DNA from: Phoronis australis
Lineage: Eukaryota > Phoronida > Phoronidae
Length of the DNA: 64,000 nt
Assembly: GCA_002633005.1 (NCBI GenBank)
Contig: NMRA01000088.1
Coordinates: forward strand, 257,074-321,073
Direction of reading: 5' to 3'
Shown in pieces: positions 28,148 to 40,679 of the stretch. The position numbers were made by a program, and so were the translations under genes. Position 1 is the first letter of the stretch, and every line of letters starts with the position of its first letter. The notes beneath the pieces are model-generated. The model ran no database searches. It saw only the letters and a list, made by a program, of their open reading frames with translations, and was not told the DNA's origin.

Positions 28148-28388
28148 GTAAGGCCCAGTGTGTTTTAGCCAGCTGCCCCTACAGGGCGGTCGACTTATTG
28201 GATTCCCCTGAATCACCAATGATTCGATCAACATTTTGGTCTTCAAGGCCATCTCATCGGAATAAATGAAAAATGAGTTACTGATCGCCACCCAACTATT
28301 TGAATAATGTAAGCAATAATATGTGTGGAACCTTATTGATCTCTGGTGAAATTGGTATGAGACAGGCTTTGGTGACCTCAATTAGTAT

Positions 28389-28480
28389 GTAAAATCTCAC
28401 CAATTTAGGTCACAATTTGGCCGTCGAGTGAAATTTATTTTTTTTCATAAAAGACAAGTAGCACCAGATAAATATTATGT
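28389..28480. repeat. TIR-family repeat, copy 2
   Basis: GTAAAATCTCACCAATTTAG, then CACAATTTGGCCG and AAGACAAGTAGCACCAGATA, parallel to 26181-26290 over about 90 bp. It lies in EB1 intron 1. Confidence 0.65.
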
Positions 28481-30439
28481 GTATCATTTTAAGATCTATT
28501 ACCACTGTTACCATCAAACAATGATTCTGAGAAATTGTAGGCATGTTTTCAAGATAATACCATTCGATGGATTAGGGTTCTTATTCAAAATGGACTAATT
28601 CGTTCCTCAGCTATTTTCAGTACGGCCCATTCTAATTTTAAATGAGTTTCGAAACTGACCAAGTATTACAGTCAGTTTCATTATCTATTTTTGTGCTATA
28701 GGCTAAAAAATTACCAAGTCTATCCGCTGCAATGTCATCAACAAACTAATGAATGTCTCTCCAAAGAAGGACTTGGATCTTTGTACTCAGTGGAGTGGTG
28801 TTTTCATCTCTAGGCCAACGCCATACAAGTTCGAAATGTGCACATATTACACAATTCATTATGTTGGGTCGGAATTTGGTATGAAATGCAGTGACATAAG
28901 GTGCACTACCCAATGACCTGTTTTAGGAATCGTACTTCGCCTGACATGCGCTTACGGTTAAATGGGTGTTATTGAAATCTGTTTTGTTATATCTGGGCCC
29001 ATATTGTTGTCATCCTGTCTGGATGTCCGCTTGAAGTCTAGAAAAAAACTGGTCAGATCTTGCTGCCATTTGTCACAAGTGTGATGGTTCGCGCTAATTA
29101 TAGTTAATGTGCCCCCTTCCCCACTCCCAGGTCTAGAGGGGTGGGGTTTTCTGTGTTTTGGGAGAAAGCATTTCCAGATGATTTCTAGAGAATCGGTTAA
29201 CAGATTTCAATGAGACTACGCAGAGGTGTGTGATGTCATTGCACTTGCAACAATTGATTTTTAGTTGAATTTACCCCCTAATGGCCATTTTTGTAGCATA
29301 ATTGACAAGGACAACTTCAGTTTGCTTGGTTTCAAAGCCTCAAGTTTGCACGTGAATGATTTGCAGATGATGAGTCATACATTACAACCAATTCCAAGTG
29401 AAAAACTCTCGATATTTGTCACATGGCAACCCCTAGGGGTTAGCAAATAGGTGGTTACCAAGTGATTTGTCGCGGTAGACAAATTTTGTCTCAAATCACA
29501 GTGTTAGTGTTCTGACTGATTTAATTTCCGTTACTAGGAATTTGCCCTAGTAAGCCGTAGGCCACAGATTCACAAAATGGTTTACTTTTCACCGTAGTTT
29601 CCCTACTACAAGCCCGGGCTTATGGATGGAAAATGTGCTTGTGAGGTTATAACACGGTAAAATCTTGCCAATTTTGGACATAAGTATTAGACAGAGTTAA
29701 CACTTTTTTCATGTTTCAAAATCCTCTGATATTGTGAATGCCTACAAATTTTGAAAATATTTTCTGATGGTTGCTACGATACACAACAAAGCATTAGCTT
29801 GATGCTGCATGTCTTCTTTGAAAAACCCAAAAAATAAGATTTCAATTGTCCTTAAATGATGATATTATACTGCCCCAATGGCTCTATTAGTTATTTATTT
29901 TATTTTGTAGATAACCAAAATCGTGATAAGACAAACTATGCCCTGTTATTTGTAATCTTGTTTTTGTCCGACTCTAATGCTCATCATTTTTGGAAACTTT
30001 ACAAACACTAGAAATATTTATTTTTTGGCTTGAAAAATAGTCCTACGTTCCTGTATTTGGAAAATTTTCCGCATGTAAGTGCATGGGTGGAAATTTCTGG
30101 CAAAAAATCTTCGGTTTGAGCCACGATATGGCAGACGAGGGAATTTTGTTTTGTCAAATATCTGAACTCGGCCAATTCAAGAAAATCCGGATCTCCTGTT
30201 AGCTTGATTGTACGTAGGTAAACACTACCGTATTAAAGCACTGTATGGAGATTTGTATTTAATCCCACAAAAGCACATTGGTAAGAAAGGTGGGCTGACG
30301 CTCACCAGGTGGAGCCGTAAAGGTGAAAAATAAAAAGTTATTGGTGGGTTATTCTTCAGTGGATAGGATTATCATGCGCGAATCATTCAAACTGTGAGTT
30401 TTGCATTCTCATCACGCACTGTACCGTTTAGGTTATGTC

Positions 30440-30950
30440 GGACCCTAGAGAAATGTCAAAATTTGGCTAACTTCAAAACATCGTATTTCGGAAATAGCTG
30501 ATGGGGTTCATATAAAGCTTTCGCATACTATGTTACTTGCACTGTTCTACAAAACGATGTTTGGAATTGTCTTTAAAATGTTTCTCTTTTTCACAAGGAT
30601 TTTTGTGTTAAACTTAAAACAATATTTTAGTTTAGAAAATTGTGACAGCGGTTTTGAAGTCTTATCATGAACATTTATGTCGAATAACATTTGGTCATGT
30701 TACTAATACCGTTGCTTTGCTCTCACTGTATCTTCCTCCTTGGCTAAATTTTGCTAAAAGACAGTCACATCAACCAATTAATGCAGATTGGTATTAAAGT
30801 CAAAAATCTTAATTCTGCAGGTTTCCTACTTTCAGCGAATATATACTTTTACCGAGTTACAATCTATAGTTGTATAGATATGTGGCTAAACACACTGACA
30901 TGTTCATAAGGCCCTCCATAACCCTAATGTTTCTCAAATAATGGAGAAAC
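30440..30950 (+). repeat. Diverged dispersed repeat shared with about 21890-24000
   Basis: Successive landmarks match in order and orientation. TTTGGCTAA...AAATAGCTG, TTTAAAATGTTT, a single diverged copy of the 59-bp unit (about 30630-30690) and ATCTATAGTT-GTAGATAT-TGGC (about 30860) correspond to 21933-22160 and 23860-23890. A fragment near 41990-42080 also matches the middle part (CTCCAAAATGCTGCTAACAA versus CTACAAAACGATGTTTGGAA). The element type is unknown. Confidence 0.5.
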
Positions 30951-31032
30951 AATTATCAATTGACAGATTGAAAAGTTATTGCCAGTTTTAAATTCCCTGA
31001 TTTAGCTTCACAATCTCATTTTCTTTTTGCAG

Positions 31033-31071
31033 GTGCTGCGTACTGTCAGTTCGTGGACATGCTGTTTGACC
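31033..31071 (+). CDS. MAPRE: EB1 coding exon 2 (39 nt)
   Basis: Small exon continuing the CH domain: GAAYCQFVDMLFD with the last codon split. The acceptor is TTTTTGCAG. The donor is C/GTAGGT, chosen because only this phase joins to exon 3 in frame and makes [13 protein letters not shown], equal in length to the human stretch LFPGSIALKKVKF. A second GT (CGTAG/GTGACA) four bases downstream would shift the frame and is rejected. It follows a 2885-bp intron. Confidence 0.95.
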
Positions 31072-32553
31072 GTAGGTGACAGAGGAGCATGTGGTGTAGA
31101 AACAATACAGTGATTAGACCTGTATATACTCTGGCCAGGCAACTGCCTGCAATTAGATCCGGTGTGGTGCCTTATCTTTATTTAGTGCTGCCATTGGCAT
31201 CAGAGCTTCATTTTTTAAGGTTGTCAAGACTGCAGTGGGATTCGATATGTAGCCGTAGTGTTCGAAGAGTCCAACTTCTGCGTTTAGATATTTGGCCAGA
31301 GTATTTACATGACTGACCCCTGAGTTGTTTTGCTGTTTTGGCAGATTTGATTTCAATGATTGCTTTGCACACTGAAATTCTAAGTGATAGGTTTATAATT
31401 AGCTCATTTTCTCTTTCCAAAACGTGTCTTAAATGCCATTACACTAACAATATATGTTTATACACCCTTTTTTCTAGCAAGAAAGCAGGCAATTAAAATT
31501 TCTACTGTTCTATATCCAGTCTTAAATAATGTAAGATCAAAATTCTTACTGGGTATGCGTAGTACTTTCTAATGGGCTGGTCAAGATTACACCTTTGTGA
31601 ACACCAGTTCAACAAGAGAAGCCTTCTGCTTAAGAAAAAGGTGTGCATGAGATATCAGTCACCAGAGGGAAAAGGGTGCCCATGCCTTCCGAGAGAGGAA
31701 TTGTTTAATTGAGGAGAAAGTCCCTTTCTGTTCATCCCCATTTCCACCCCCGGATGCTGCCCCTCAAGTAGCCAAAACTAATGTTTTGCATAGTGCTAAC
31801 TTTGAGAATTTTTCAGTCATTAAAGGGTTTTTTTGGCTTGATGATGCGAATTTCTGTTTTTAAATATTTTTCTGAGGGGGGCGTCAGTATAGATCTTAAT
31901 TTTTGTTCGATGGCCTCAACAAAGAGTTGCAGGTCAGTGACACTGTATGCTCCTTGGGGGGGTTTGCTTTGGTGGAGACCTGGGACTCATCTAGGATTTG
32001 AAAAGTGGGGTCCAAATTGTTGAGATTGACTCTTGCCATATGCGGGGATTCCGCATGAGGTCATGGTTATGTCACGGGATGGGGACGCTTTCTCCCCGAA
32101 AACCATGGCTGCCAGTATTTTCTGATCATCAATGTGACATTTACAGTAAAAATAGACAGTGATAGTCTGATCTCAATTTATATCTGACTATTAATCTAAA
32201 ACAACAAATTGCAGGTTTCAATAAAATTTATCAATCAGAAATGTTAAAATTCTTCGTTTCGCTGTTGTTTTCGTCGAGGTTGTCTTGAAATGGGCTATCT
32301 TTTTTGTCTCTGCCGTTCTGTCCGAGCCGTGACAGCAGCTAGATGAGTCCCAGGTAGAGTTCATATGTGGAAATCGGGTTGTATTTTAGTTTATCATCTG
32401 ATAATCCAGTAATCCAGCTGTAATTTCGTGTTTTTTCTGTTTGTGATGTGTACAGAAGAAAGTAAGTTCCTTCTTACTGATGTTTTTGTGTACACAGCAG
32501 GGGAATATGTTCATGACTGTCACTTGCTCATTTATCGAACTTCTTTTCTTCAG

Positions 32554-32660
32554 ATGCAGTCCAGCTGAAAAGAGTCAAATTTGATGCCAAACTCGAGTTT
32601 GAGTACATCAACAATTTCAAGCTGCTCCAAGCAGCGTTTAACAAGGTCGGCTGTGATAAG
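32554..32660 (+). CDS. MAPRE: EB1 coding exon 3
   Basis: Continues the CH domain through residue 89: [20 protein letters not shown], then [15 protein letters not shown]. This matches the EB family segment KVKF-AKLEHEYIQNFK-LQ, whose basic residues contribute to the microtubule-binding face. The acceptor is TTTCTTCAG and the donor AAG/GTAGGT, phase 0. Confidence 0.96.
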
Positions 32661-33801
32661 GTAGGTGATGCCGTCGCTAGAATCTGGCAGTGTCAACCCG
32701 ATGTTTTGGTGACCTTTAAAAGTGTCTCAAAGTTGTATCTATGTATGCCTGTGTGAAGGATCGGGGGAAATTCGCGCGATCTTTTGGATTGCAAATCTGT
32801 CCTTAAATTTGCTGTTTACATAGTCTGCTACCAGGACGTTAACAGAGATGGGGAGCATTCCGTAGACCTTGTATCTTGCGAGAAAAGCAAGATTTTTGCA
32901 AAATCTTTCAAGTGTGCTCGGGAGCTTATTAGCTTGTCAGAGCAAACTGACAGTGAAGTGATTGGTCGGCAAGGTTGTAGTGTTTAAAGTTTTGTGTACC
33001 CTTATTTCACAAAAAAATACCATTAAAAACATCGGCGCTAACTGCACATGGTTTTTGAGCATTTCTATCGAAGTTTTAATACAGAAAAATTGGTGAATGC
33101 TGGTGAAAGGACTTTTTCCCGATCAATGTATATTTCAAAAAATATTTTTGCCAAAAAGGCATGCTCACGTGACTATGAGAATAGTACAGTGTAACAGTTG
33201 TGAATGACAATTAAATTTGTCTCGATTCGCAGTTTCAGGAAATATACACTTTTATGAGTTGACAGTCGCTAGTTACTTAGATATTTCAAGAAGAAAAACA
33301 TTTAATTAGGGGTACACATCACCTTACTTTATGGGATTGAATTTAGTTTTAGTGTTCCAAAAGGGAAGATTTATCGTTATGTGTTCAAGCTAATGTCTTA
33401 CGGTCTTAAGGAACTCAACCCTGTTCTCGCATTTGTACTTCTGGGTTTGCTTCTGCATGCTTCATGAAGTCATGGCACTTGGCAAAATTGCAAGTTTTTC
33501 GGGATGAAGTAGTCACCCTCCACCTGGTTGCCCAAGTGGCTGTAGAGATCATGGGGGTAACCTTGGTAGCAAGGAGCTATTTGTATTTGTAACAATCGTT
33601 AGACAAAGCTTTCAAAAAACTGCGGACAATCGGAACAATGTCGGAAGACCTTCAAAATTGAAAAAAGGCAATTTTTGGCCTTTATTTGTGAAGGAAATCG
33701 GCGATATGTTACCATGGAACTTGCCACGCCACCTAGTAGCCAGTCTTATTGTTATTGTCGGTATCAGTGTTGGTGTAATGGAGTTGCTTTTCCGGGCACA
33801 G

Positions 33802-34021
33802 GTCATTCCCATCGAGAAATTGGTGAAGGGAAGGTTCCAGGATAACTTTGAGTTCCTGCAGTGGTTCAAGAAGTTCTTCGATGCCAACTATGGGGGAGCT
33901 GAAGAGTACGACGCACTGAGTAGGCGCGGTGGCGCGGCGGTGGGATCAGCCAAGCGCCCAGGGGCAGTGGGCAGGGGCAAACCAGCCGTGTCTAAGGCAG
34001 CTGCACCGAAGCCAAAGCCAG
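33802..34021 (+). CDS. MAPRE: EB1 coding exon 4 (end of CH domain and linker)
   Basis: Residues 90-162. It starts [20 protein letters not shown], followed by [12 protein letters not shown], the most conserved block of EB CH domains. It then enters a basic, Ala/Pro/Lys-rich linker ([20 protein letters not shown]) typical of the flexible region between the CH and EB-homology domains. The acceptor is GGGCACAG and the donor G/GTGAGT, phase 1. If the intron were retained, translation would end at a stop at 34066-34068. Confidence 0.96.
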
Positions 34022-35174
34022 GTGAGTGCATTATCGCCGCTGGTCGTTGCGACTGGCCTGCGGTCTGAATTTGATGAATGTGTAGTCAGTGGTTGTCTAG
34101 GAATGATGGAAAAGTACGTTTAAAATGGTTCATTGAACAATATTTCTCCTATTGCATACAGTTTCCTGAGGCTGTTTTGAAGTGGAGATGTAGTTACGTT
34201 ATTTCTAAAATATATTGCCAACTCGCTGAAATGGGGCTGTCAGAATTCCAAGATTGCTAAATGGGATACAAGGTTGCAAAATAGTTCTTTCCTATTGTAT
34301 AGCATCACCTTGTGGATGTTAAATTGCAAAGTCCTAGGTTGCCCATTATTGTTGAGCAGGAGTTCATCCAGGATTTCTAAAATGGGAGGCTCAGTATGGG
34401 TTTCCCAGTTTCTGAGGACGTCTATGACCAATATTGTGTGTTCACATTTTTACAACCCCAAGTCAAACTGCAGTTGCATTTGGCGACCTGGCAAAGATCT
34501 GAGGTCGCCAAATGAAATCTGATGTTGGCCAAAACGGAAAATCCCTGCTCAAAACAAAAGATGAGGTTGCCCACGAGGCATATAGATCAACGACTAGAAA
34601 AATGCACGGTTTTAACGCGGAAGTCACCCATTCCCTTGCGTGAACCTCTCCAATTTCTACCTGTAAATGTACATTCAATTTCTAATTTCCTTCCACGAAC
34701 ATAGAACGCAGAGGACCGCATCAACTGGTAGAGTGCGAATTTCACCGATCTTGCCCGATTTTTGCCGAATAATTCCAACTTCCGTCTCTTTACTTCATGT
34801 TGTAATTTAAGCATGTTTGATGTGTTGGCAAATGCACTGATTTAACGAAATAAACGGTAGAACAATTTTGTATCAAAAGTATTTAATCTAGGAAAACTTT
34901 TAGTAATTTAAGATTTGGAAGTTGGTACGAACTGTGAAACGAATAAAGAAGGAATTATTGTCGGACTTTGATACTCGCAGTGGCGACTTCGTGGCGACAA
35001 ACGCAATCTGATGTCACAAATCGAGCGCTTCCTGGTCTGCATTCTAAACAATGTTTCTGTTTGTTTACTTGAAGGATGGGCCATAATTTCCTTCTGGTTT
35101 TAACTGTTCACACTGTAGTTTGTCACTCATTGTCCTAGTGTTTATTAAATCACTTTTCCCCCGTTCCACTTTAG

Positions 35175-35287
35175 CACCAGCTGCACCAGTCAGGAACATG
35201 TCTGCAGGTGGGGCTCAGCGCTCGGCAGGGGGCAAGTCAGCAGGTGATCCCGCCGCTGAACAGAAAATCACAGACTTAACCAAACAG
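35175..35287 (+). CDS. MAPRE: EB1 coding exon 5 (linker)
   Basis: Encodes residues 163-200 of the disordered linker, rich in Ala, Ser, Gly and Lys (APAAPVRNMSAGGAQRSAGG), then DPAAEQKITDLTKQ, where the coiled-coil helix begins. The acceptor is CCACTTTAG and the donor CAG/GTAGGC, phase 0. The linker sequence is poorly conserved in the family, so assignment rests on phase and on exact fit between exons 4 and 6. Confidence 0.92.
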
Positions 35288-36069
35288 GTAGGCACAGGTC
35301 TCTACAAAATCTGTGCATTTAGTTGAATATCTGCAAGAACACATTAAGGGGATCACGCTGGGTAATTATGATTTATTTTCTGAAAGAAATCTTGTAAAAG
35401 AGAGTCCTTTCACATTGTTTCAAGCGTGGACAGTTTGAGTGCACACTGCCCATCAGGTAAAGCCCCAGGTGAGGGTATAGCGAAAAAAACCCCGGTGCTT
35501 TTTGCAGTATCTCATGCTGCATTTCCCAGAGGGTAGCTGGTAAAGGACAGTGCACACGGTGCGATTTTACAGCACCGACATTGTAGCCTATAAGAAATGG
35601 CATTGGGTGGGCTAGTTTATGACTGAATTGTATTGTGTGTGCTGGGTCAATGATACGGCAGTTTGGCCAATAAAAAACACGAGGCCTCCTGACAAAAGAT
35701 TGTGTTTTGTGCACTGGCCTTCAAGCCCCAGATCCATATAAGCATGGATGAACATGGCAGTGCTGAATCCCAGTGGATCAAGATCCAGGATACCTTTTTT
35801 GCCGTGAATTTACCTTTCAGGCTTTTTACTTTCAGAAAATATATGTATTTTTATGGAGTCACTTGCTATATTTTTGTTGATGTTCGGCTCACTGCACTTG
35901 TTGATAAGGTACCACTTAACCTAAACTAAACTGTGGGTTGTGCAAACACCGTGAATGTGATCTTAGGGCAAAACGTGCTCTAACCATAAAATGTCAAGTT
36001 TTGCTCAATTCGGTATTGAGGTTGTGTTCCCGCTGCCCCTTTTTATAACTCGCCCTTTCTCTTCATCAG

Positions 36070-36222
36070 GTCGACGAACTAGATTTGACAATCGAGGGTC
36101 TGGAGAGAGAGCGCGACTTCTACTTCGGCAAGCTCCGTGAAATTGAGGTGCTGTGTCAGCAGGAAGAGCTGGAGCAGCAGCCGGTGTTACAGAAAATACT
36201 CGATATATTGTATCAAACAGAA
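36070..36222 (+). CDS. MAPRE: EB1 coding exon 6 (EB-homology domain)
   Basis: Residues 201-251, the dimerising coiled coil and four-helix EB-homology domain. VDELDLTIEGLERERDFYFG is followed by KLREIEVLCQ and ends VLQKILDILYQTE. The ERDFYFGKLR signature is the family hallmark; the hydrophobic groove formed here binds SxIP-motif partners. The acceptor is TTCATCAG and the donor GAA/GTGAGT, phase 0, so either downstream terminal exon can be joined in frame. Confidence 0.97.
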
Positions 36223-39200
36223 GTGAGTTAGAGGGTCTATGGGGGTGGGGTATGTGGGAGGGATGCAAGGGTTGGGGGGGGGGGATTGAATAGCTGTTAA
36301 AATCAGGAGTTTGGACAGACTACTTACTTTAATTCGATGCTCGACTCTAAAATTGACTAGTGACGTTGTGCGATGCACGATTGTTGTGTTTTCGATTGGG
36401 GTTGTTTGGTGGCCTTCCTTCTTGGTTCCGCACAAGGCAATTAGTAAAGGGCTAGACCATGACATAGGGCCAAGTCTCCAAACTCAAGCACGAGTCTTAA
36501 CCAATCGCACTGCATGATTCGGGTAAACACGCAGATATGTACTCGAATTATGCACGGTGCCATGCCATTAGTAGTCGCGTATCAAGGCCAAATGTTAGAC
36601 CCTGGTCCAGACCTGTGTACCGTACGCAAAAATGCGGATTTAGACTGTAATTTAGCTTGTGGTATGCAAATACACAAGACCAGGCAAAAATACGCACATT
36701 GGAAGCAGATTATTTACTGAGATGTCACTCACTGATAAGCTAGCAATAGAAATTAGGAATTAAAAAAGAATATATATTCATATTAGTTTAATGCGAGCTG
36801 CAAAGTGGAACACTTGCTCCAGTTCATTCTAAATATAGTAAGATAATCAATAAATCATAAGGCTTCTATCAATATTCATCATCACCGGCCTAAACTATAA
36901 GCAACGACTTCTGTGAATGGTGCGTTGTTTACTTTGTTTAATTCTGGCTATCTCCGCCTAAATACATACTGTTGTCAAAATGGCAAAGCATGGGAGGGAC
37001 TGCATGTTCCGAGCTGTGAAGAGAATAGCTTCTGAAAGAAGGGAACATCTGTTTTTGCCCCGTTATTTGGAAGAATGGCAGTGTGTTGTGAATGGTTGAG
37101 AACATGTCATCTCGTGTAAAACATTTTTCAGTGCAGATTCATGAGCACTGTCTTTGCAGATACGTTTTTGTTTAGGAACGAGTATAACGTTTGAAGCAAG
37201 GAACTCCTTGTTGTGTGTCATTTCACAATTCACGCTAAATTACCGTTGCGGCGTGAATCTACATAGTTATGTAACTTCAGGAAGGAACCTTTCTATCGAT
37301 TAACTGGATCTTTTCACTACTGCAAGTGCAGTTCACCAACTAAACACTTTAGAGAATTATGAAAATTGGCCGTCAAATCACCACGTGTATCAAACTGTTC
37401 CAAAGGTAAGAAACTGGGAAAAGTACCAACTAAATACAGTTTCATTACGCTAACATGGTGAAAAGTTTGAATTTTCTATGTTTGGTCTGTACGCAAAAAT
37501 CTGCAAATTTACTGAAAAATATAGATATCTGGTGTCCAAAATATTCGATGCTGTTTCGATGGTACACAGGTCTGCTGTTCCCACAGGTTGTAAGTGCCTA
37601 CCATCTGTTTACGTTGGTTACGATTCCACAGGTGACATTTAGATAAAACTGAAGTTTTCAGCCCTACACCAGCTCAATATGGGTAAAGGTTTGCTGTCAA
37701 TGACACAACAAACACAAAGGCTTACCTCCAAACAGACAGAAACAACACTGCTACCAAGGATTTTGACCACAGATAATTTTTTTTTTTATGTCTATAGTGA
37801 GCCCCATCCATTCATTCTTTGCATACTGTGAGCTTAGGTTGTGTTGGAAGACTCAGGGCTTGGAATTTTCCGCTCTTAAGAGGATTCCCCTTTTTTTCCT
37901 CTTATTTGATTTCCAGTTTCCTCTTTTTCGTCTCTTTTTATTATGACTTTATTCATGCAAAAAGGTGTATTTCAGTTAAATTTTACAACAAAAAGTATTT
38001 CTGTCGCACAAGCCTATTTATTTGTGGAACTATACACCACCTGGAAAATTTTCCTCTTTTTTGTCATAGGTCATTCCAAGCCCTGTAAACTGTTAGCAAA
38101 GTACTCAGAATAGATTTTTTGTGTGCACGAATGTCTGTCACAAGTGTGCCAGATGGTCCTACGCACAAGCACAAAATATCTTTACCTCCAGGTGTTTTTA
38201 TTCATTTCTGGGATGATTTTGTTGGAAATTTTATTTGCTATAGTAAATGTAAAAAGACCACTGCGTGTACCATTGATTTATCGTTACAAACTTTTCGAGT
38301 CATAGTTATGAATCACATTCTACTTTGATGAAATATAGAAATGATAATCAATACTCATGGAGATGACTTCAGCTTGCCAATGAATGTGCGGTTTGTACGT
38401 ACGTTTCAACAGTTCACGGGGATGACTCTATGCTGTGCTTCCTTGAGTCTGTCATAGTCAGCATGCATTCAGTCTGATGCCAGGTTCTGACACCTATCCT
38501 TTTGGACAGTTGACGAGTTATTAGGTAGTCGCTGTTGTCTAAAGCTGGGCATATCGCTTCACTCGCACGTGGCTGTCGTGTCTTGGCTCAGATTTAGATC
38601 ATGTGATACAAGACTGCATGGGATTGCACATGTCCAGACATTTAGTAGACTGAACGTGAAAGTGGCCGTTTTAACGCCTAAAACTACAGTTTAGGTTTCC
38701 TTTCCATCAAACTGTTTTGTTAGTGTTAATATCGGGGCTTCCTTGAATGAATCTGACATTGTGGATTATTGAGTATTGTGTAAAGGGCGATAAGTTTTTA
38801 AAAGTACTAGGACACTGACTAAACGTTTCCTCTTGTTTGCGTCATTCTAATTATGTGGCTGTTTCTTGACTAAATCCTGTTTCCCCACCTGCTGTGACTT
38901 GTGAATGCTGAGCACAAATATTGGGACTCCCAACAGGCCTGTCCACCTGGCAGAGCGAAAACGGAAATGTTTTTCCCCAGACAGCCTTTTCTGGTATGAA
39001 CCTTGCTGTAATGCTTAATGCAAAGAACTTTCGATGCTTTCCCTTGAATGCACTGTTTGTGTTCATTAATTCCTGTTTACCAATGATCAGACCTGGATCC
39101 AAGATGGCGACTGTGACGGCCATTTTTGGTGCCCAAAAATAAAGTCTTCTAAGTGTTAATTTAACAAACTTTATTCAAACCTGGCACTGATATTGTTTGC

Positions 39201-39327
39201 TGTTTTGTGTGTCGGTGTGCGAAGTTGATTTCTGCGAAGTTCACTGCTCCTGGGGTTTTAGCATTGCTCGCACTCTCGTTTGTCGTGACCGGGTGTTAAC
39301 CAATCATGTGTGACCTTGGTGTTTTAG
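36223..39327 (+). other. EB1 intron 6
   Basis: A 3105-bp intron before terminal exon 7a. It contains a short poly-G run near 36275 and a T-rich tract near 37780. I see no further exon or recognisable repeat boundary in it. Overlapping frames around 36005-36520 on both strands are not supported by splice sites. Confidence 0.8.
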
Positions 39328-39387
39328 GAGGGCTTTGAGGCGACGCAAGGTGTAGACGAAGACGGACAGGAGGCGGACGAGTATTGA
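39328..39387 (+). CDS. MAPRE: EB1 alternative terminal exon 7a
   Basis: Sixty nucleotides including the stop, encoding EGFEATQGVDEDGQEADEY. The acceptor is GGTGTTTTAG, phase 0, matching the exon 6 donor. It supplies the acidic C-terminal tail ending in EY, the feature by which EB proteins bind CAP-Gly domains of CLIP-170 and p150Glued. Joined to exons 1-6 it gives a 270-residue protein (human EB1 has 268). A possible poly(A) signal lies at 40674-40679. Whether this exon is used instead of 7b in some tissues cannot be told from sequence. Confidence 0.88.
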   Translation, partial: EGFEATQGVDEDGQEADEY

Positions 39388-40673
39388 ACAGGTGCTGAAC
39401 TCGTCTAACTACCCCTACCACCTTTGTCAGTCCAACACCTGCTGTATCCAAACTTATCATATATGCATCTATTTAGCCCATGCACGTGTATCCGAAATAA
39501 GTCGTTTTTTTCTGAGAATTTTTTAGTCTTTTGTTACACATTTAAGCACATGCACCTAAGCTTCATTTGTGCAGGCTGCTATCCTTTGTAATCGTGCATG
39601 TCTTAAACTTTGTTTTTCTTGCATTTTGTCTATTCTTAGCTCTTTTATTCAGGTGCATTTAACCCGCACCTTTATCAAGAACTTTCTACTCAAGTTTTAC
39701 TCGGGTGTCATAAATGCAGGCACATGCGCCTAGTTCCTTACTTGACATATAGGTGCACAGGCCTAAATATTTGCATATATGGTATCCTTGGTCCTAGTTA
39801 GCTCTCCAGCGAGTGCTAAATGAATGCCGTGGAATTAACTTCCTCTCATTTAACTTAAGAACTCTTCGTTAGATGGGGTTCTAGATAGCAATTAATTGTT
39901 CCACCAAATACTAAACAAATGACGTATAATTGACCCTCTCTATTAACACAAGAGGACGTAGTCAGATACTAACGGAATGCTTCAACGTGTAAGGCTCCTT
40001 AGTGTTTCATCGGTGAATACCTTGATCGGGCACTCGCTGTTTGTTGGTTCTGGCGTACTCGGTGTGGTCTCGTTCGAAGTCGTGTTTTTGGATTACCGCT
40101 TACGGACTCATCACGTTACCGGTCGCATTCTGACCTAACTTGATCTTCTTCCCTCTTTCTTCTTCATTGTCTTAGTTAACCTTCCTGCTTTGTGTTGATC
40201 TAGCACATCTCTGGAAACAGGATGAGTTTTAACGTCTAACTTGCCATGCTCTGCAAGCTAATGTTTCCAATGTTGCATGTTGCACTCTCCTCTCTGAACG
40301 CCTCTCCTTATACTTTTCTGCCTGCCTCTACCACAGGATTGCTGTTCACGTCACTGCACCCTGGTACAAGCTGTAAGAAACATGCAGGTTTAGTTGCCTG
40401 GATTTGGTTCACATTGATTAATGGTTTTGCTGTCTACATTCTGATGCTCGCTTGCCCCTGTCCTTGAATTCACTTGCTTGTCCTCTTTCTGCTGTAAAGC
40501 ATTGTTATTGCCTGCTGAAACTATTATTGTACTGGTAGCTGTACAATTGTGATCACTAATGTCAGTGTTGGTTGCTAGACCTTACAAAAGCTTCTGATAG
40601 TATTAAGCGGTTGGGAAAAAATAGTGTCGGGTTTCATTGCGTGTGTCTTTGTACAATGTTCCTATGACACTAT

Positions 40674-40679
40674 AATAAA
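40674..40679 (+). promoter_or_regulatory. Candidate poly(A) signal for the exon 7a transcript
   Basis: AATAAA about 1.3 kb after the exon 7a stop and before exon 7b. It is the best canonical hexamer I noticed in this interval. Nothing but position supports its use. Confidence 0.35.

Noticed and set aside
31072-31076. Alternative EB1 exon 2 donor at CGTAG/GTGACA
   Set aside because: It would add four bases and shift exon 3 out of frame; the C/GTAGGT donor restores the conserved length and frame.
33658-33801. Frame upstream of EB1 exon 4 starting [10 protein letters not shown]
   Set aside because: This is intron sequence that happens to stay open; the family match begins exactly at the acceptor before VIPIEKL.
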